Assembly: GCF_021172145.1 (NCBI RefSeq)
Contig: NZ_CP089095.1
Span: 372,001-436,000, forward strand
DNA from: Flavobacterium cyclinae
GTDB lineage: Bacteria; Bacteroidota; Bacteroidia; Flavobacteriales; Flavobacteriaceae
Length of the DNA: 64,000 nucleotides
Direction of reading: 5' to 3'
Below the pieces are notes generated by a model. It had not been told where the DNA came from and did no database searches. It saw nothing but the letters and a program-made list of their open reading frames with translations. The translations under genes were made by a program, and so were the position numbers. This document shows, in pieces, positions 42,343 through 50,981 of the stretch (the first letter of the stretch is position 1; the number at the start of each line of letters is the position of its first letter).

Positions 42343-43854
42343 ATGTACACGTTTTCAAGTAAATTAAAAACTTTTTCATTAATCCTAATGGTTTTAGGTG
42401 CAATTGGTATTGGAATTGGTTTCATGGCCTCTCCTAAAACAATTGAGGATGTAGAAAAAATATTAGCTGCAGATAGTCATCATGGTCACGAGGCTTCTCA
42501 CTCTGAAAAAGTAGCTCCTCATGCTGCAGAAGTTCACAATACTGAAGCTCATGTTGTAAGTGATTCAGTAAAAGCTGATGATACTCATGCTGTAGATTCA
42601 ACACATACAGAAGCACATGCTGTAGCTGATTCAACTAATCATGCTGATGTTGCTGCACCTGCTGTAGCTGATGCTCATGGTAATAATCATGAAGAACATG
42701 CTAATGCAGATGTTCATTCTCATGATGATCACAAAGCACATTTAGAACACGTTCTTCACCAATTAAAAAATAAACCTTGGGCTGCTTTATATGTAGCTTG
42801 TATATTTTTCATGTTAATCTCTGTAGGAGTTTTAGCATTCTATGCTATCCAATATGCTGCTCAAGCAGGTTGGTCTCCAATTTTATTTAGAGTTATGGAA
42901 GGTATCACAGCTTACTTATTACCAGGTTCTATTATTTTCTTTATTTTGTTAGTTGCTGCTGGTTTACATTTTAATCATTTATTTGTATGGATGGATCCAG
43001 AAGTTTTAGACAAAACAAGTGTAAAATATGATAAACTTATTGATTTAAAATCAGGTTATTTAAATGTACCTTTCTTCTTAGGTAGAGCTGCATTCTTTTT
43101 AATTGTTTGGAATTTATATCGTTTTTTCTCTAGAAAAAATTCATTAGCACAAGATGAAGCTTCAGATAACACGTTCTACAAGAAAAATTTTAAAATGGCT
43201 GCTGCCTTCTTAGTATTCTTTATAGTATCTGAATCTATCATGTCTTGGGACTGGGTAATGTCAGTTGATCCTCACTGGTACAGTACATTATTTGGGTGGT
43301 ATGTTTTTGCAAGTTTCTTTGTAAGTGGTATTACTGTAATTGCTATGGTAACATTATACTTAAAATCAAAAGGATATTTAGAACACGTGAATACTAGTCA
43401 TATCCATGACTTAGCTAAATTTATGTTTGGTATCAGTATTTTCTGGACTTATTTATGGTTCTCTCAATTTATGTTGATTTGGTATTCAAATATTCCAGAA
43501 GAGGTTACTTATTTTGTAACTCGTATAGAACACTATAAATTACCATTCTTCGGAATGTTAGCAATGAACTTTATCTTCCCATTATTGATCTTAATCAATA
43601 CAGATTTCAAACGTTTGACTTGGATTGTTGTAATGGCAGGTATTGTAATTTTATGTGGTCATTATATTGATTTCTTCAATATGATTATGCCTGCTACAGT
43701 TGGTGATCAATGGTTTATTGGTATTCCTGAAATCGGAGCTTTATTGTTCTTCTTAGGTTTATTCATTTTCGTTGTATTCAATGCTTTAACTAAGGCTCCA
43801 TTAGTTCCAAAAGGAAATCCTTTAATTGAGGAAAGTAAACATTTTCATTATTAA
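42343..43854 (+). CDS. actF: Alternative complex III subunit F, with a His-rich insertion
   Basis: The protein is 503 residues from ATG 42343; the in-frame TTG at 42328 is less likely. The first helix is at about 10-30. Residues about 46-140 form a low-complexity segment of His, Ala, Asp and Glu with about 20 histidines. Then come about nine more transmembrane helices of the NrfD-like ActF subunit (W-D-W-V-M-S and H-L-F-V-W-M-D segments). The subunit is the second quinone-type membrane half of the complex. The His-rich loop may bind copper or other metal for the neighbouring oxidase (inference). Confidence 0.94.
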   Translation: MYTFSSKLKTFSLILMVLGAIGIGIGFMASPKTIEDVEKILAADSHHGHEASHSEKVAPHAAEVHNTEAHVVSDSVKADDTHAVDSTHTEAHAVADSTNHADVAAPAVADAHGNNHEEHANADVHSHDDHKAHLEHVLHQLKNKPWAALYVACIFFMLISVGVLAFYAIQYAAQAGWSPILFRVMEGITAYLLPGSIIFFILLVAAGLHFNHLFVWMDPEVLDKTSVKYDKLIDLKSGYLNVPFFLGRAAFFLIVWNLYRFFSRKNSLAQDEASDNTFYKKNFKMAAAFLVFFIVSESIMSWDWVMSVDPHWYSTLFGWYVFASFFVSGITVIAMVTLYLKSKGYLEHVNTSHIHDLAKFMFGISIFWTYLWFSQFMLIWYSNIPEEVTYFVTRIEHYKLPFFGMLAMNFIFPLLILINTDFKRLTWIVVMAGIVILCGHYIDFFNMIMPATVGDQWFIGIPEIGALLFFLGLFIFVVFNALTKAPLVPKGNPLIEESKHFHY

Positions 43855-43873
43855 TAGTTAAAAAGAAATAAAA

Positions 43874-45025
43874 ATGACAAGTTTCTTGGTATTTATAATT
43901 TTAGTTCTAGTAGGTATCGCTGTATGGCAATTGACTAAAATTTTTGATTTAACCCAAATTGGCGGTTCTTCTTCTAGTGACGAAATTGCTAATGATAAAG
44001 ATAATAGTGTAAATGGTTATTTAATGTTTGCCTTTGTAGGTTTCATTTATGTATTTACAATCTATTCATTATATGCTTGGGGTGATTTAGTATTAGGTAC
44101 TCCAGCTTCAGAACATGGTCCAGATTATGATAATTTAATGTTCATTTCTTTGGCAATCATTTTCTTTGTTCAAACTATTACTCAGTTCTTATTACATTAC
44201 TTTGCTTTCAAATATAGAGGTAAAGAAGGTCAAAAAGCACTTTATTTTGCTGATAACAATAAATTAGAAGCAGTTTGGACAATTATCCCAGTTATTGTTT
44301 TAGCAGGTTTAATTATGTATGGTTTATTCACTTGGAATAACATTATGTTTGTTGATGAAGAAGATAAACAAGATGCAATTGTGATTGAATTATATGCGAA
44401 ACAATTTGGTTGGGAAGCTCGTTATGCTGGAGATGATAAAACATTAGGTAAAGCTAACGTTAGATTAATTGAAGGTATTAATACTTTAGGTGTTGATTTA
44501 GCTGATCCAGCTGCTCAAGATGATAAAGTGGTTACAGAATTACATTTACCAGTTGGTAAAAAAGTAATTTTCAAAATGCGTTCTCAAGACGTTCTACACT
44601 CAGCTTATATGCCACATTTTAGAGCGCAAATGAACTGTGTTCCGGGAATGGTTACTCAATTTTCATTCACTCCAACTGTTACTACAGCAGATATGAGATC
44701 TGATGCTGCTATTATGGCAAAAGTGGATAAAATCAATAAAATTCGTACTGAGAACAGTAAAAAAATTGTTGCTGAAGGTGGAACAGCATTAGATCCTTAC
44801 ACTTTTGATTACTTATTGTTATGTAATAAAATTTGTGGAGCTTCTCATTACAACATGCAAATGAAAATCGTTGTGGATACTCCAGAAGATTTCAAAGCAT
44901 GGTTAGCTGAAAAACCAACATTAGCTCAACAATGGAAAGATGCTAACGCACCTGCTTCAGTAGAAGTAGCTGCACCAGTTGTAGCTGTAGATTCATCTAA
45001 AGTTGTAGCTCAAGTTATTAAATAA
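43874..45025 (+). CDS. coxB: Cytochrome c oxidase subunit II
   Basis: The 383-residue protein has an N-terminal helix and two further transmembrane helices, then a cupredoxin domain with the CuA ligands in C-N-K-I-C-G-A-S-H-Y-N-M, an upstream D-V-L-H-S ligand region and the W-K/R-F-G-W-like K-Q-F-G-W-E-A-R contact segment. The extra hydrophobic segment and the A/P/V-rich tail are lineage features. No cytochrome c domain is fused. It accepts electrons directly from alternative complex III and passes them to subunit I. Confidence 0.95.
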   Translation: MTSFLVFIILVLVGIAVWQLTKIFDLTQIGGSSSSDEIANDKDNSVNGYLMFAFVGFIYVFTIYSLYAWGDLVLGTPASEHGPDYDNLMFISLAIIFFVQTITQFLLHYFAFKYRGKEGQKALYFADNNKLEAVWTIIPVIVLAGLIMYGLFTWNNIMFVDEEDKQDAIVIELYAKQFGWEARYAGDDKTLGKANVRLIEGINTLGVDLADPAAQDDKVVTELHLPVGKKVIFKMRSQDVLHSAYMPHFRAQMNCVPGMVTQFSFTPTVTTADMRSDAAIMAKVDKINKIRTENSKKIVAEGGTALDPYTFDYLLLCNKICGASHYNMQMKIVVDTPEDFKAWLAEKPTLAQQWKDANAPASVEVAAPVVAVDSSKVVAQVIK

Positions 45026-45057
45026 GTTATTTTTATATCACATATAATAGAATTAGT

Positions 45058-46824
45058 ATGTCACACGAACACGGTCATCATAAAGAAACTTTCATTACTA
45101 AATACATCTTTAGTCTTGATCACAAAATGATAGCAAAGCAATACCTAATTTCAGGGTTATTGATGGGTATTGTTGGAGTTGTTTTATCTTTATTCTTCCG
45201 TATGCAAATTGCATGGCCTGAAGAATCTTTCGAAATTTTCAAAGTATTCTTAGGAGATAATTTTGCACCTGATGGTGTAATGCGAAATGATATTTATCTT
45301 GCATTGGTAACTATCCACGGAACAATAATGGTATTCTTTGTACTTACAGCTGGATTAAGTGGTACATTTAGTAACTTGTTAATTCCATTACAAATTGGAG
45401 CACGTGATATGGCTTCAGGATTCATGAACATGCTTTCTTTTTGGTTGTTCTTCGTTTCTTGTGTTATCATGATTTGTTCTTTATTTGTTGAATCAGGACC
45501 AGCATCTGCAGGTTGGACAATTTATCCTCCTTTAAGTGCTTTACCTCAAGCTATTCCTGGATCTGGTTTAGGAATGACTTTATGGTTATCTTCTATGGCA
45601 ATTTTCATTGCATCTTCATTAATGGGGTCTTTGAATTATGTTGTAACTGTAATCAACTTAAGAACTAAGGGGATGACAATGACAAGATTGCCTTTAACAG
45701 TTTGGGCTTTCTTCGTAACAGCTATTATTGGTATCGTTTCATTCCCAGTATTATTTTCTGCGGCATTATTATTAATTTTCGATAGAAGTTTTGGAACATC
45801 ATTCTTCTTATCAGATATCTTCATTCAAGGTGAAGTTTTACATTACCAAGGTGGTTCTCCAGTATTGTTTGAACACTTATTTTGGTTCTTAGGTCACCCT
45901 GAAGTTTACATTGTATTATTACCTGCTTTAGGTATTACTTCTGAAATTATTGCTACAAACTCTAGAAAACCAATCTTCGGTTACCGTGCCATGATTGCTT
46001 CTATCTTAGCAATTGCTTTCTTATCAACAATTGTATGGGGTCACCACATGTTCGTATCAGGTATGAATCCTTTCTTAGGTTCTGTATTTACCTTTACAAC
46101 ACTATTAATTGCAATTCCATCTGCAGTAAAAGCATTTAACTATATTACTACACTTTGGAAAGGTAACTTACAGTTAAACCCTGCAATGTTATTCTCTATC
46201 GGATTGGTTTCTACTTTCATTACAGGAGGTTTAACAGGAATTATTCTTGGAGATTCAACTTTAGATATTAACGTTCACGATACTTATTTCGTAGTAGCTC
46301 ACTTCCATTTAGTAATGGGTATCTCTGCACTTTACGGATTCTTTGCTGGTGTTTACCACTGGTTCCCTAAAATGTTTGGTAGAATGATGAATAAAAACTT
46401 AGGTTATGTTCACTTCTGGGTAACGGCTATCTGTGCTTACGGAGTTTTCTTTCCAATGCACTTTATTGGAATGGCTGGTTTACCAAGACGTTATTATACA
46501 AATTCAGCTTTCCCATTATTTGACGAATTAGCTGATGTTAACGTGTTAATTACTATGTTTGCTATTGTAGGAGCAGCATTCCAAATTGTATTTTTCTGGA
46601 ACTTCTTCTATAGTATTTTCTACGGAAAGAAAGCAACTCAAAACCCTTGGAAATCGAATACTTTAGAATGGACTACTCCAGTTGAGCACATTCACGGTAA
46701 CTGGCCAGGTGAAATTCCTGAAGTACACAGATGGCCATATGATTATAGTAAACCAGGTCATGATGAAGATTTTGTTCCTCAGGTTACACCAATGAAAGAC
46801 GGTGAAGAACAATTACATCATTAA
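45058..46824 (+). CDS. coxA: Cytochrome c oxidase subunit I
   Basis: The 588-residue heme-copper oxidase subunit has about twelve helices, with a heme a ligand in T-I-H-G-T-I-M, the CuB site in G-H-P-E-V-Y (with the Tyr cross-link), W-G-H-H-M-F and H-D-T-Y-F-V-V-A-H-F-H. It reduces oxygen and pumps protons. It is the last gene of the operon and ends at a terminator; no subunit III gene follows, so that subunit must be encoded elsewhere. Confidence 0.97.
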   Translation: MSHEHGHHKETFITKYIFSLDHKMIAKQYLISGLLMGIVGVVLSLFFRMQIAWPEESFEIFKVFLGDNFAPDGVMRNDIYLALVTIHGTIMVFFVLTAGLSGTFSNLLIPLQIGARDMASGFMNMLSFWLFFVSCVIMICSLFVESGPASAGWTIYPPLSALPQAIPGSGLGMTLWLSSMAIFIASSLMGSLNYVVTVINLRTKGMTMTRLPLTVWAFFVTAIIGIVSFPVLFSAALLLIFDRSFGTSFFLSDIFIQGEVLHYQGGSPVLFEHLFWFLGHPEVYIVLLPALGITSEIIATNSRKPIFGYRAMIASILAIAFLSTIVWGHHMFVSGMNPFLGSVFTFTTLLIAIPSAVKAFNYITTLWKGNLQLNPAMLFSIGLVSTFITGGLTGIILGDSTLDINVHDTYFVVAHFHLVMGISALYGFFAGVYHWFPKMFGRMMNKNLGYVHFWVTAICAYGVFFPMHFIGMAGLPRRYYTNSAFPLFDELADVNVLITMFAIVGAAFQIVFFWNFFYSIFYGKKATQNPWKSNTLEWTTPVEHIHGNWPGEIPEVHRWPYDYSKPGHDEDFVPQVTPMKDGEEQLHH

Positions 46825-46840
46825 GATTTTAAAATAGTAT

Positions 46841-46868
46841 AAAAACCTCTCTTTTTGAGAGGTTTTTT
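46841..46868 (+). terminator. Terminator of the act-cox operon
   Basis: AAAAACCTCTC and GAGAGGTTTTT pair around a five-T loop with further T residues. Confidence 0.93.
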
Positions 46869-46883
46869 ATTTTATAACTTTAC

Positions 46884-46891
46884 TATCTTTG
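46884..46891 (+). promoter_or_regulatory. -7 box immediately before ruvB
   Basis: TATCTTTG matches the -7 consensus and ends five bases before the ruvB ATG, so the RNA would begin at or within the start codon. No TTG at the usual -33 distance. Confidence 0.6.
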
Positions 46892-46895
46892 TTAT

Positions 46896-47918
46896 ATGAA
46901 TGATAATTTGAATCCCAATAAAGAATCGTATTCTCCGCAAGATATTGATATCGAAAAAGCGTTACGACCTCTAAGTTTTGATGACTTTACAGGACAAGAT
47001 CAAGTTTTAGAAAATTTGACTGTTTTTGTTCAAGCTGCAAATTTGCGTAAAGAAGCATTAGATCACACGTTGTTTCATGGACCTCCTGGTTTAGGAAAAA
47101 CAACTTTGGCAAATATTTTAGCAAATGAATTAGGAGTAGGAATTAAAATCACTTCAGGCCCCGTTTTAGATAAGCCTGGTGATTTAGCTGGATTATTAAC
47201 GAATCTTGAAGAACGTGACGTTCTCTTTATTGACGAAATCCATCGTTTAAGTCCAATTGTTGAAGAATATTTGTATTCGGCAATGGAAGATTTCAAGATT
47301 GATATCATGATAGAATCTGGGCCTAATGCTAGAACCGTTCAAATCAATTTGAATCCGTTTACTTTAGTTGGAGCAACAACTCGTTCGGGATTATTAACTG
47401 CGCCTATGCGTGCTCGTTTTGGAATTCAAAGTCGTTTACAATATTACAATACCGAACTATTAACTACCATTGTGCAAAGAAGTGCTTCTATTTTAAAAAT
47501 GCCAATTACAATGGAAGCTGCAATTGAAATTGCTGGAAGAAGTAGAGGAACACCTCGTATTGCTAATGCTTTATTGCGTCGTGTGAGAGATTTTGCTCAA
47601 ATTAAAGGAAATGGTAAAATTGATATCGAAATAGCAAGATTTGCATTGAAAGCATTAAATGTTGATGCTCATGGATTGGATGAGATGGATAATAAAATTT
47701 TATCTACAATTATCGATAAATTCAAAGGAGGTCCAGTTGGATTGACCACACTGGCAACAGCTGTTTCCGAAAGTGGCGAAACCATTGAAGAAGTATACGA
47801 ACCATTTTTGATTCAAGAAGGTTTTATAATTAGAACCCCACGAGGAAGAGAAGTAACCGAAAAAGCGTACAAGCATTTAGGGAAAATTAAAAACAATATT
47901 CAAGGAGGACTTTTTTAA
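46896..47918 (+). CDS. ruvB: Holliday junction branch migration helicase RuvB
   Basis: The 340-residue AAA+ protein has [12 protein letters not shown], Walker [10 protein letters not shown], Walker [10 protein letters not shown], sensor I G-A-T-T-R and arginine-finger region R-A-R-F-G, and ends with the winged helix T-P-R-G-R. It drives branch migration with RuvA (at 53276). The promoter is so close that the message is probably leaderless. After its stop comes the left arm of an inverted repeat. Confidence 0.97.
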   Translation: MNDNLNPNKESYSPQDIDIEKALRPLSFDDFTGQDQVLENLTVFVQAANLRKEALDHTLFHGPPGLGKTTLANILANELGVGIKITSGPVLDKPGDLAGLLTNLEERDVLFIDEIHRLSPIVEEYLYSAMEDFKIDIMIESGPNARTVQINLNPFTLVGATTRSGLLTAPMRARFGIQSRLQYYNTELLTTIVQRSASILKMPITMEAAIEIAGRSRGTPRIANALLRRVRDFAQIKGNGKIDIEIARFALKALNVDAHGLDEMDNKILSTIIDKFKGGPVGLTTLATAVSESGETIEEVYEPFLIQEGFIIRTPRGREVTEKAYKHLGKIKNNIQGGLF

Positions 47919-47920
47919 GA

Positions 47921-47949
47921 GCTGGAAGATGGAAGCTTGAAGTTGGAAG
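47921..47949 (+). repeat. Left inverted-repeat arm (four heptads, consensus GNTGGAA)
   Basis: Four seven-base units, from GCTGGAA to GTTGGAA, run from 47921 to 47948, two bases after the ruvB stop. The 29-base tract equals the reverse complement of 48336-48364 at 26 of 29 positions. Confidence 0.9.
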
Positions 47950-47976
47950 TTTTATTTCGTTTTAAAAGATATTTTT

Positions 47977-48330
47977 ATGAGTTTTAAGTTTGAAAAATTA
48001 ATTATTTGGCAAAATGCAATGAGTTTTGGTGAAGACATTTTCAAAATTTCTCAAAACTTTCCTAAAAGTGAAATATATAATTTGACTTCCCAAATCAATC
48101 GTGCGGTTGATTCGATAGCTTTAAATATTTCTGAAGGTTCAATTGAGCAAAGTAATCCTGAGTTTAGAAGGTTTTTAGGATATGCAATTCGCTCTTTAGC
48201 AGAAGTTGTGACTTGTTTGCACAAAGCAAAAAGGAGAGCATATATTAGTGAAGTAGATTTTGATAAATTTTATCAGGATTCATATAATTTGATGAATATG
48301 ATGATTGCTTTTAGAAATAAATTATCGTAG
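47977..48330 (+). CDS. Four-helix-bundle protein, S23 / 23S rRNA intervening-sequence protein (IVP) family
   Basis: The 117-residue protein has the family start [10 protein letters not shown] and the central [17 protein letters not shown] followed by [15 protein letters not shown]. Relatives are encoded in insertions of bacterial 23S rRNA genes, and a distant branch is the Avd accessory of diversity-generating retroelements; most chromosomal copies have no known role. This one is not in an rRNA gene. It is flanked by 29-base inverted repeats and sits between ruvB and queG, so it looks like the cargo of a small mobile element (inference). Confidence 0.93.
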   Translation: MSFKFEKLIIWQNAMSFGEDIFKISQNFPKSEIYNLTSQINRAVDSIALNISEGSIEQSNPEFRRFLGYAIRSLAEVVTCLHKAKRRAYISEVDFDKFYQDSYNLMNMMIAFRNKLS

Positions 48331-48331
48331 T

Positions 48332-49276
48332 ATGTCTTCCAACTTCCGGCTTCCATCTTCCAACTATTCAAAGATTATAAAATCCGAATCCAAAAGACTC
48401 GGCTTTTTGTCTTGCGGTATTTCAAGAGCTGGTTTTTTGGAAGAAGAAGCGCCTCGTTTAGAAATTTGGCTCAACAATCAAATGCACGGTGAAATGAGCT
48501 ATATGGAAAATCATTTTGACAAACGTTTGAATCCAGCACTTTTGGTGGATGGAGCAAAAAGTGTGATTTCGTTATTGTTGAATTATTATCCTTCCGAACA
48601 TCAAAATAAGGATTCCTATAAGATTTCAAAATACGCCTACGGACAAGATTATCATCATGTTATAAAAGGAAAATTAAAAGAATTATTACTTTTCATACAG
48701 ACTGAAATTGGAGAAGTGTCAGGAAGAGCTTTTGTGGATTCAGCACCGGTTTTAGATAAAGCTTGGGCAGCAAAAAGTGGCTTAGGTTGGGTAGGAAAAA
48801 ATAGCAATCTCATCACCCAAAAAGTGGGTTCGTTTTATTTCATAGCCGAATTAATTGTCGATTTGGAATTAGAATACGACACACCAACAACCGATCATTG
48901 CGGAACTTGTACCGCTTGTTTAGACGCTTGTCCTACGGAAGCTATAGTAGCGCCTTATGTGGTTGATGGAAGCAAATGTATTTCTTATTTTACTATTGAA
49001 TTGAAAGATAATTTACCTCAAGAAATGAAAGGTAAATTTGATGATTGGATGTTTGGTTGCGATGTTTGCCAAGATGTTTGTCCTTGGAACCGATTTTCAA
49101 AACCACATAATGAACCACTTTTTAATACAAACTCGGAGATTTTAAATTTCTCAAAATCAGATTGGGAAGAAATTACTCTTGATACTTTTCAGAAAGTATT
49201 TAAAAATTCAGCTGTAAAACGAACCAAATATGAAGGTTTACTTCGTAATATCAATTTTTTAAAGAATAAAGGGTAA
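48332..49276 (+). CDS. queG: Epoxyqueuosine reductase
   Basis: QueG reduces epoxyqueuosine in tRNA to queuosine, the last step of the pathway, with cobalamin and two [4Fe-4S] clusters. Seen: [27 protein letters not shown], cluster motifs [12 protein letters not shown] and [11 protein letters not shown] take ATG 48332, one base after the IVP stop; it makes 314 residues. Residues 2-11 are encoded by the right inverted repeat (48336-48364), so the original N-terminal codons appear to have been replaced. Another in-frame ATG at 48305 lies inside the IVP gene and is less likely. Confidence 0.95.
   Translation: MSSNFRLPSSNYSKIIKSESKRLGFLSCGISRAGFLEEEAPRLEIWLNNQMHGEMSYMENHFDKRLNPALLVDGAKSVISLLLNYYPSEHQNKDSYKISKYAYGQDYHHVIKGKLKELLLFIQTEIGEVSGRAFVDSAPVLDKAWAAKSGLGWVGKNSNLITQKVGSFYFIAELIVDLELEYDTPTTDHCGTCTACLDACPTEAIVAPYVVDGSKCISYFTIELKDNLPQEMKGKFDDWMFGCDVCQDVCPWNRFSKPHNEPLFNTNSEILNFSKSDWEEITLDTFQKVFKNSAVKRTKYEGLLRNINFLKNKG
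48336..48364 (-). repeat. Right inverted-repeat arm (four heptads, CTTCCNN), within queG
   Basis: Four units CTTCCAA, CTTCCGG, CTTCCAT and CTTCCAA, inverted relative to 47921-47949 (26 of 29 matching). It is translated as residues 2-11 of QueG. Confidence 0.9.
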
Positions 49277-49355
49277 TAATTCATAACAAAAAATAGTTTC
49301 CAAAAGAAAACTTTGATGTAGTTTTGAGCGTTATTAAAAAGGAAAATATAAAATT

Positions 49356-50237
49356 ATGGCTTCAGGATTTTTTGCAATATTAGACGATATAGCGGCATTG
49401 ATGGACGATGTGGCAATGACTAGTAAACTGGCAACCAAAAAAACAGCTGGAATTTTAGGTGATGACTTAGCAGTTAATGCCGAAAAAGCTACAGGGTTTT
49501 TAGCTTCAAGAGAAATTCCGGTGTTGTGGGCAATTACAAAAGGTTCATTTATCAATAAATTGATTATTCTTCCAGTTGTTTTTGTTTTGAATTGGTTGTA
49601 TCCGCCAGCCATTAAAGCGGCTTTAATTATTGGAGGGTTTTATTTAGCCTACGAAGGAGTTGAAAAAATTATTGAATACTTTTTTCATCGCGCTAAAAAA
49701 AGCGAAGATGTAATTATTGAAAGTAAATTAGAAGAAGATGACGAAAATTCAGAAAAAGCAAAAGTAAGTTCAGCAATTAAAACGGATTTTATTTTATCTC
49801 TTGAAATTGTCATTATCGCTCTAGGAACGGCAATGGAAAAACAACATGATCTTATTGCCCAAATCATAAGTGTTAGTATTGTAGCTGTTTTAGCTACTAT
49901 TGGAGTTTACGGAATCGTAGCTTTAATTGTAAGAATGGATGACGCTGGATTTTATTTGATGCGAAAAGGTAACGATAAAGGATTTTTATCTTCTTTTGGT
50001 GGGGTTTTAATTAAAGCGCTACCATTAGTCATTAAGTTTCTTGCTGTAGTTGGAACTATCGCACTTCTTTTAGTTTCGGGAGGAATTTTTATTCATAATA
50101 TCGAATATATACATCATTTAATTCCACAAAGTATTCCATCAACAATAGCTGAATTTGGCGTTGGAATTGCTTTTGGATTTATAGCTGTTTTATTGATGAC
50201 AGTTTTTAAAAAGGTGAAGGGTTTGGTTAAAAAATAG
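49356..50237 (+). CDS. DUF808 family inner-membrane protein (YedI-like)
   Basis: The 293-residue protein begins with the family signature G-F-F-A-I-L-D-D-I-A-A-L-M-D-D-V-A and K-K-T-A-G-I-L-G-D-D-L-A-V-N-A. It has hydrophobic helices at about 70-105, 145-200 and 210-285. DUF808 proteins have no proven role. It is preceded by an 80-base AT-rich spacer and is followed by a small membrane protein 50 bases downstream. Confidence 0.92.
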   Translation: MASGFFAILDDIAALMDDVAMTSKLATKKTAGILGDDLAVNAEKATGFLASREIPVLWAITKGSFINKLIILPVVFVLNWLYPPAIKAALIIGGFYLAYEGVEKIIEYFFHRAKKSEDVIIESKLEEDDENSEKAKVSSAIKTDFILSLEIVIIALGTAMEKQHDLIAQIISVSIVAVLATIGVYGIVALIVRMDDAGFYLMRKGNDKGFLSSFGGVLIKALPLVIKFLAVVGTIALLLVSGGIFIHNIEYIHHLIPQSIPSTIAEFGVGIAFGFIAVLLMTVFKKVKGLVKK

Positions 50238-50287
50238 AATGCGTTATCGATGATTTCTAATGCGTTAAATATGGAAATGAAAAAATC

Positions 50288-50665
50288 ATGACAAAAAAAC
50301 ATTTTAATTACAGTGTATTTATTTTAGTTTTAATTTGGATTCTTTATATTATTTATAAAGGAGAAAATTATGATAATGAAATTAAAAAATTTGGTATTTC
50401 TACAATTGGTAAAGTAACTAATCTAAAAGGCGCGTCAAAAAGACCTGGAATAGATTATAGATTTAATGTCAGTGGTAAAAAGGTTTTTTCAGATTCTCCT
50501 GTAAGTATTAATTCAATAAAAGAAGGTGAATTTTATAAAGTAGTTTATTCTTCTAAAAACCCAGAAATATGTAGAATTTACCTTGATGAGAAAATTACAG
50601 ACACAGCATTAATACTAAAAGCAGGTTTTTCAAGAGAAGATATTGCAAATATGTCAAATGAGTAA
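50288..50665 (+). CDS. Hypothetical small membrane protein
   Basis: The 125-residue protein has one N-terminal transmembrane helix (about residues 9-24) followed by a beta-rich segment (about 35-105) containing G-K-V-T-N-L-K-G and Y-K-V-V-Y-S-S-K-N-P-E, a pattern like DUF3592-type domains. I do not recognise a family with confidence. The codon use looks like its neighbours. Confidence 0.65.
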   Translation: MTKKHFNYSVFILVLIWILYIIYKGENYDNEIKKFGISTIGKVTNLKGASKRPGIDYRFNVSGKKVFSDSPVSINSIKEGEFYKVVYSSKNPEICRIYLDEKITDTALILKAGFSREDIANMSNE

Positions 50666-50981
50666 TGATTTAAACGAGTTTAAAACTATTCAGAAATTTA
50701 AGTTTAAAAGTAAATACTAAGAATTGTTAGCAAAAATTTACAGAATTAATATTGTTGATATAAAATTCAAAAATCCCTTTTTTATTAGTAAGAAAAGAAA
50801 GCCTTAAGTTATATATTGCCTAAAAACAGTGTCTTTCTTTTAAGTGTTGTGCATTTTTGAGGATTAATTTTTAGGGTTAAACTTACTGTTTTAACTAAAA
50901 TATTTTTTCAAAAGAATGCTAAAATAATTTCTCATTTTATGCGCATACTACTATATTTGTAAGTTAGTAAAATAAAAAACC
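50666..50981. other. 316-base spacer before maeB
   Basis: No gene is seen. AAAAGAAAG at 50793-50801 can pair with CTTTCTTTT at 50833-50841 around a 31-base loop. A -7 box lies at 50952-50959. The rest is plain AT-rich sequence. Confidence 0.6.
50952..50959 (+). promoter_or_regulatory. -7 box of maeB
   Basis: TATATTTG matches the -7 consensus, 23 bases before the maeB ATG. No clear TTG upstream. Confidence 0.6.

Noticed and set aside
47977..48330. Diversity-generating retroelement (Avd accessory gene)
   Set aside because: No reverse transcriptase, template repeat or variable gene nearby; the protein fits the S23/IVP branch.
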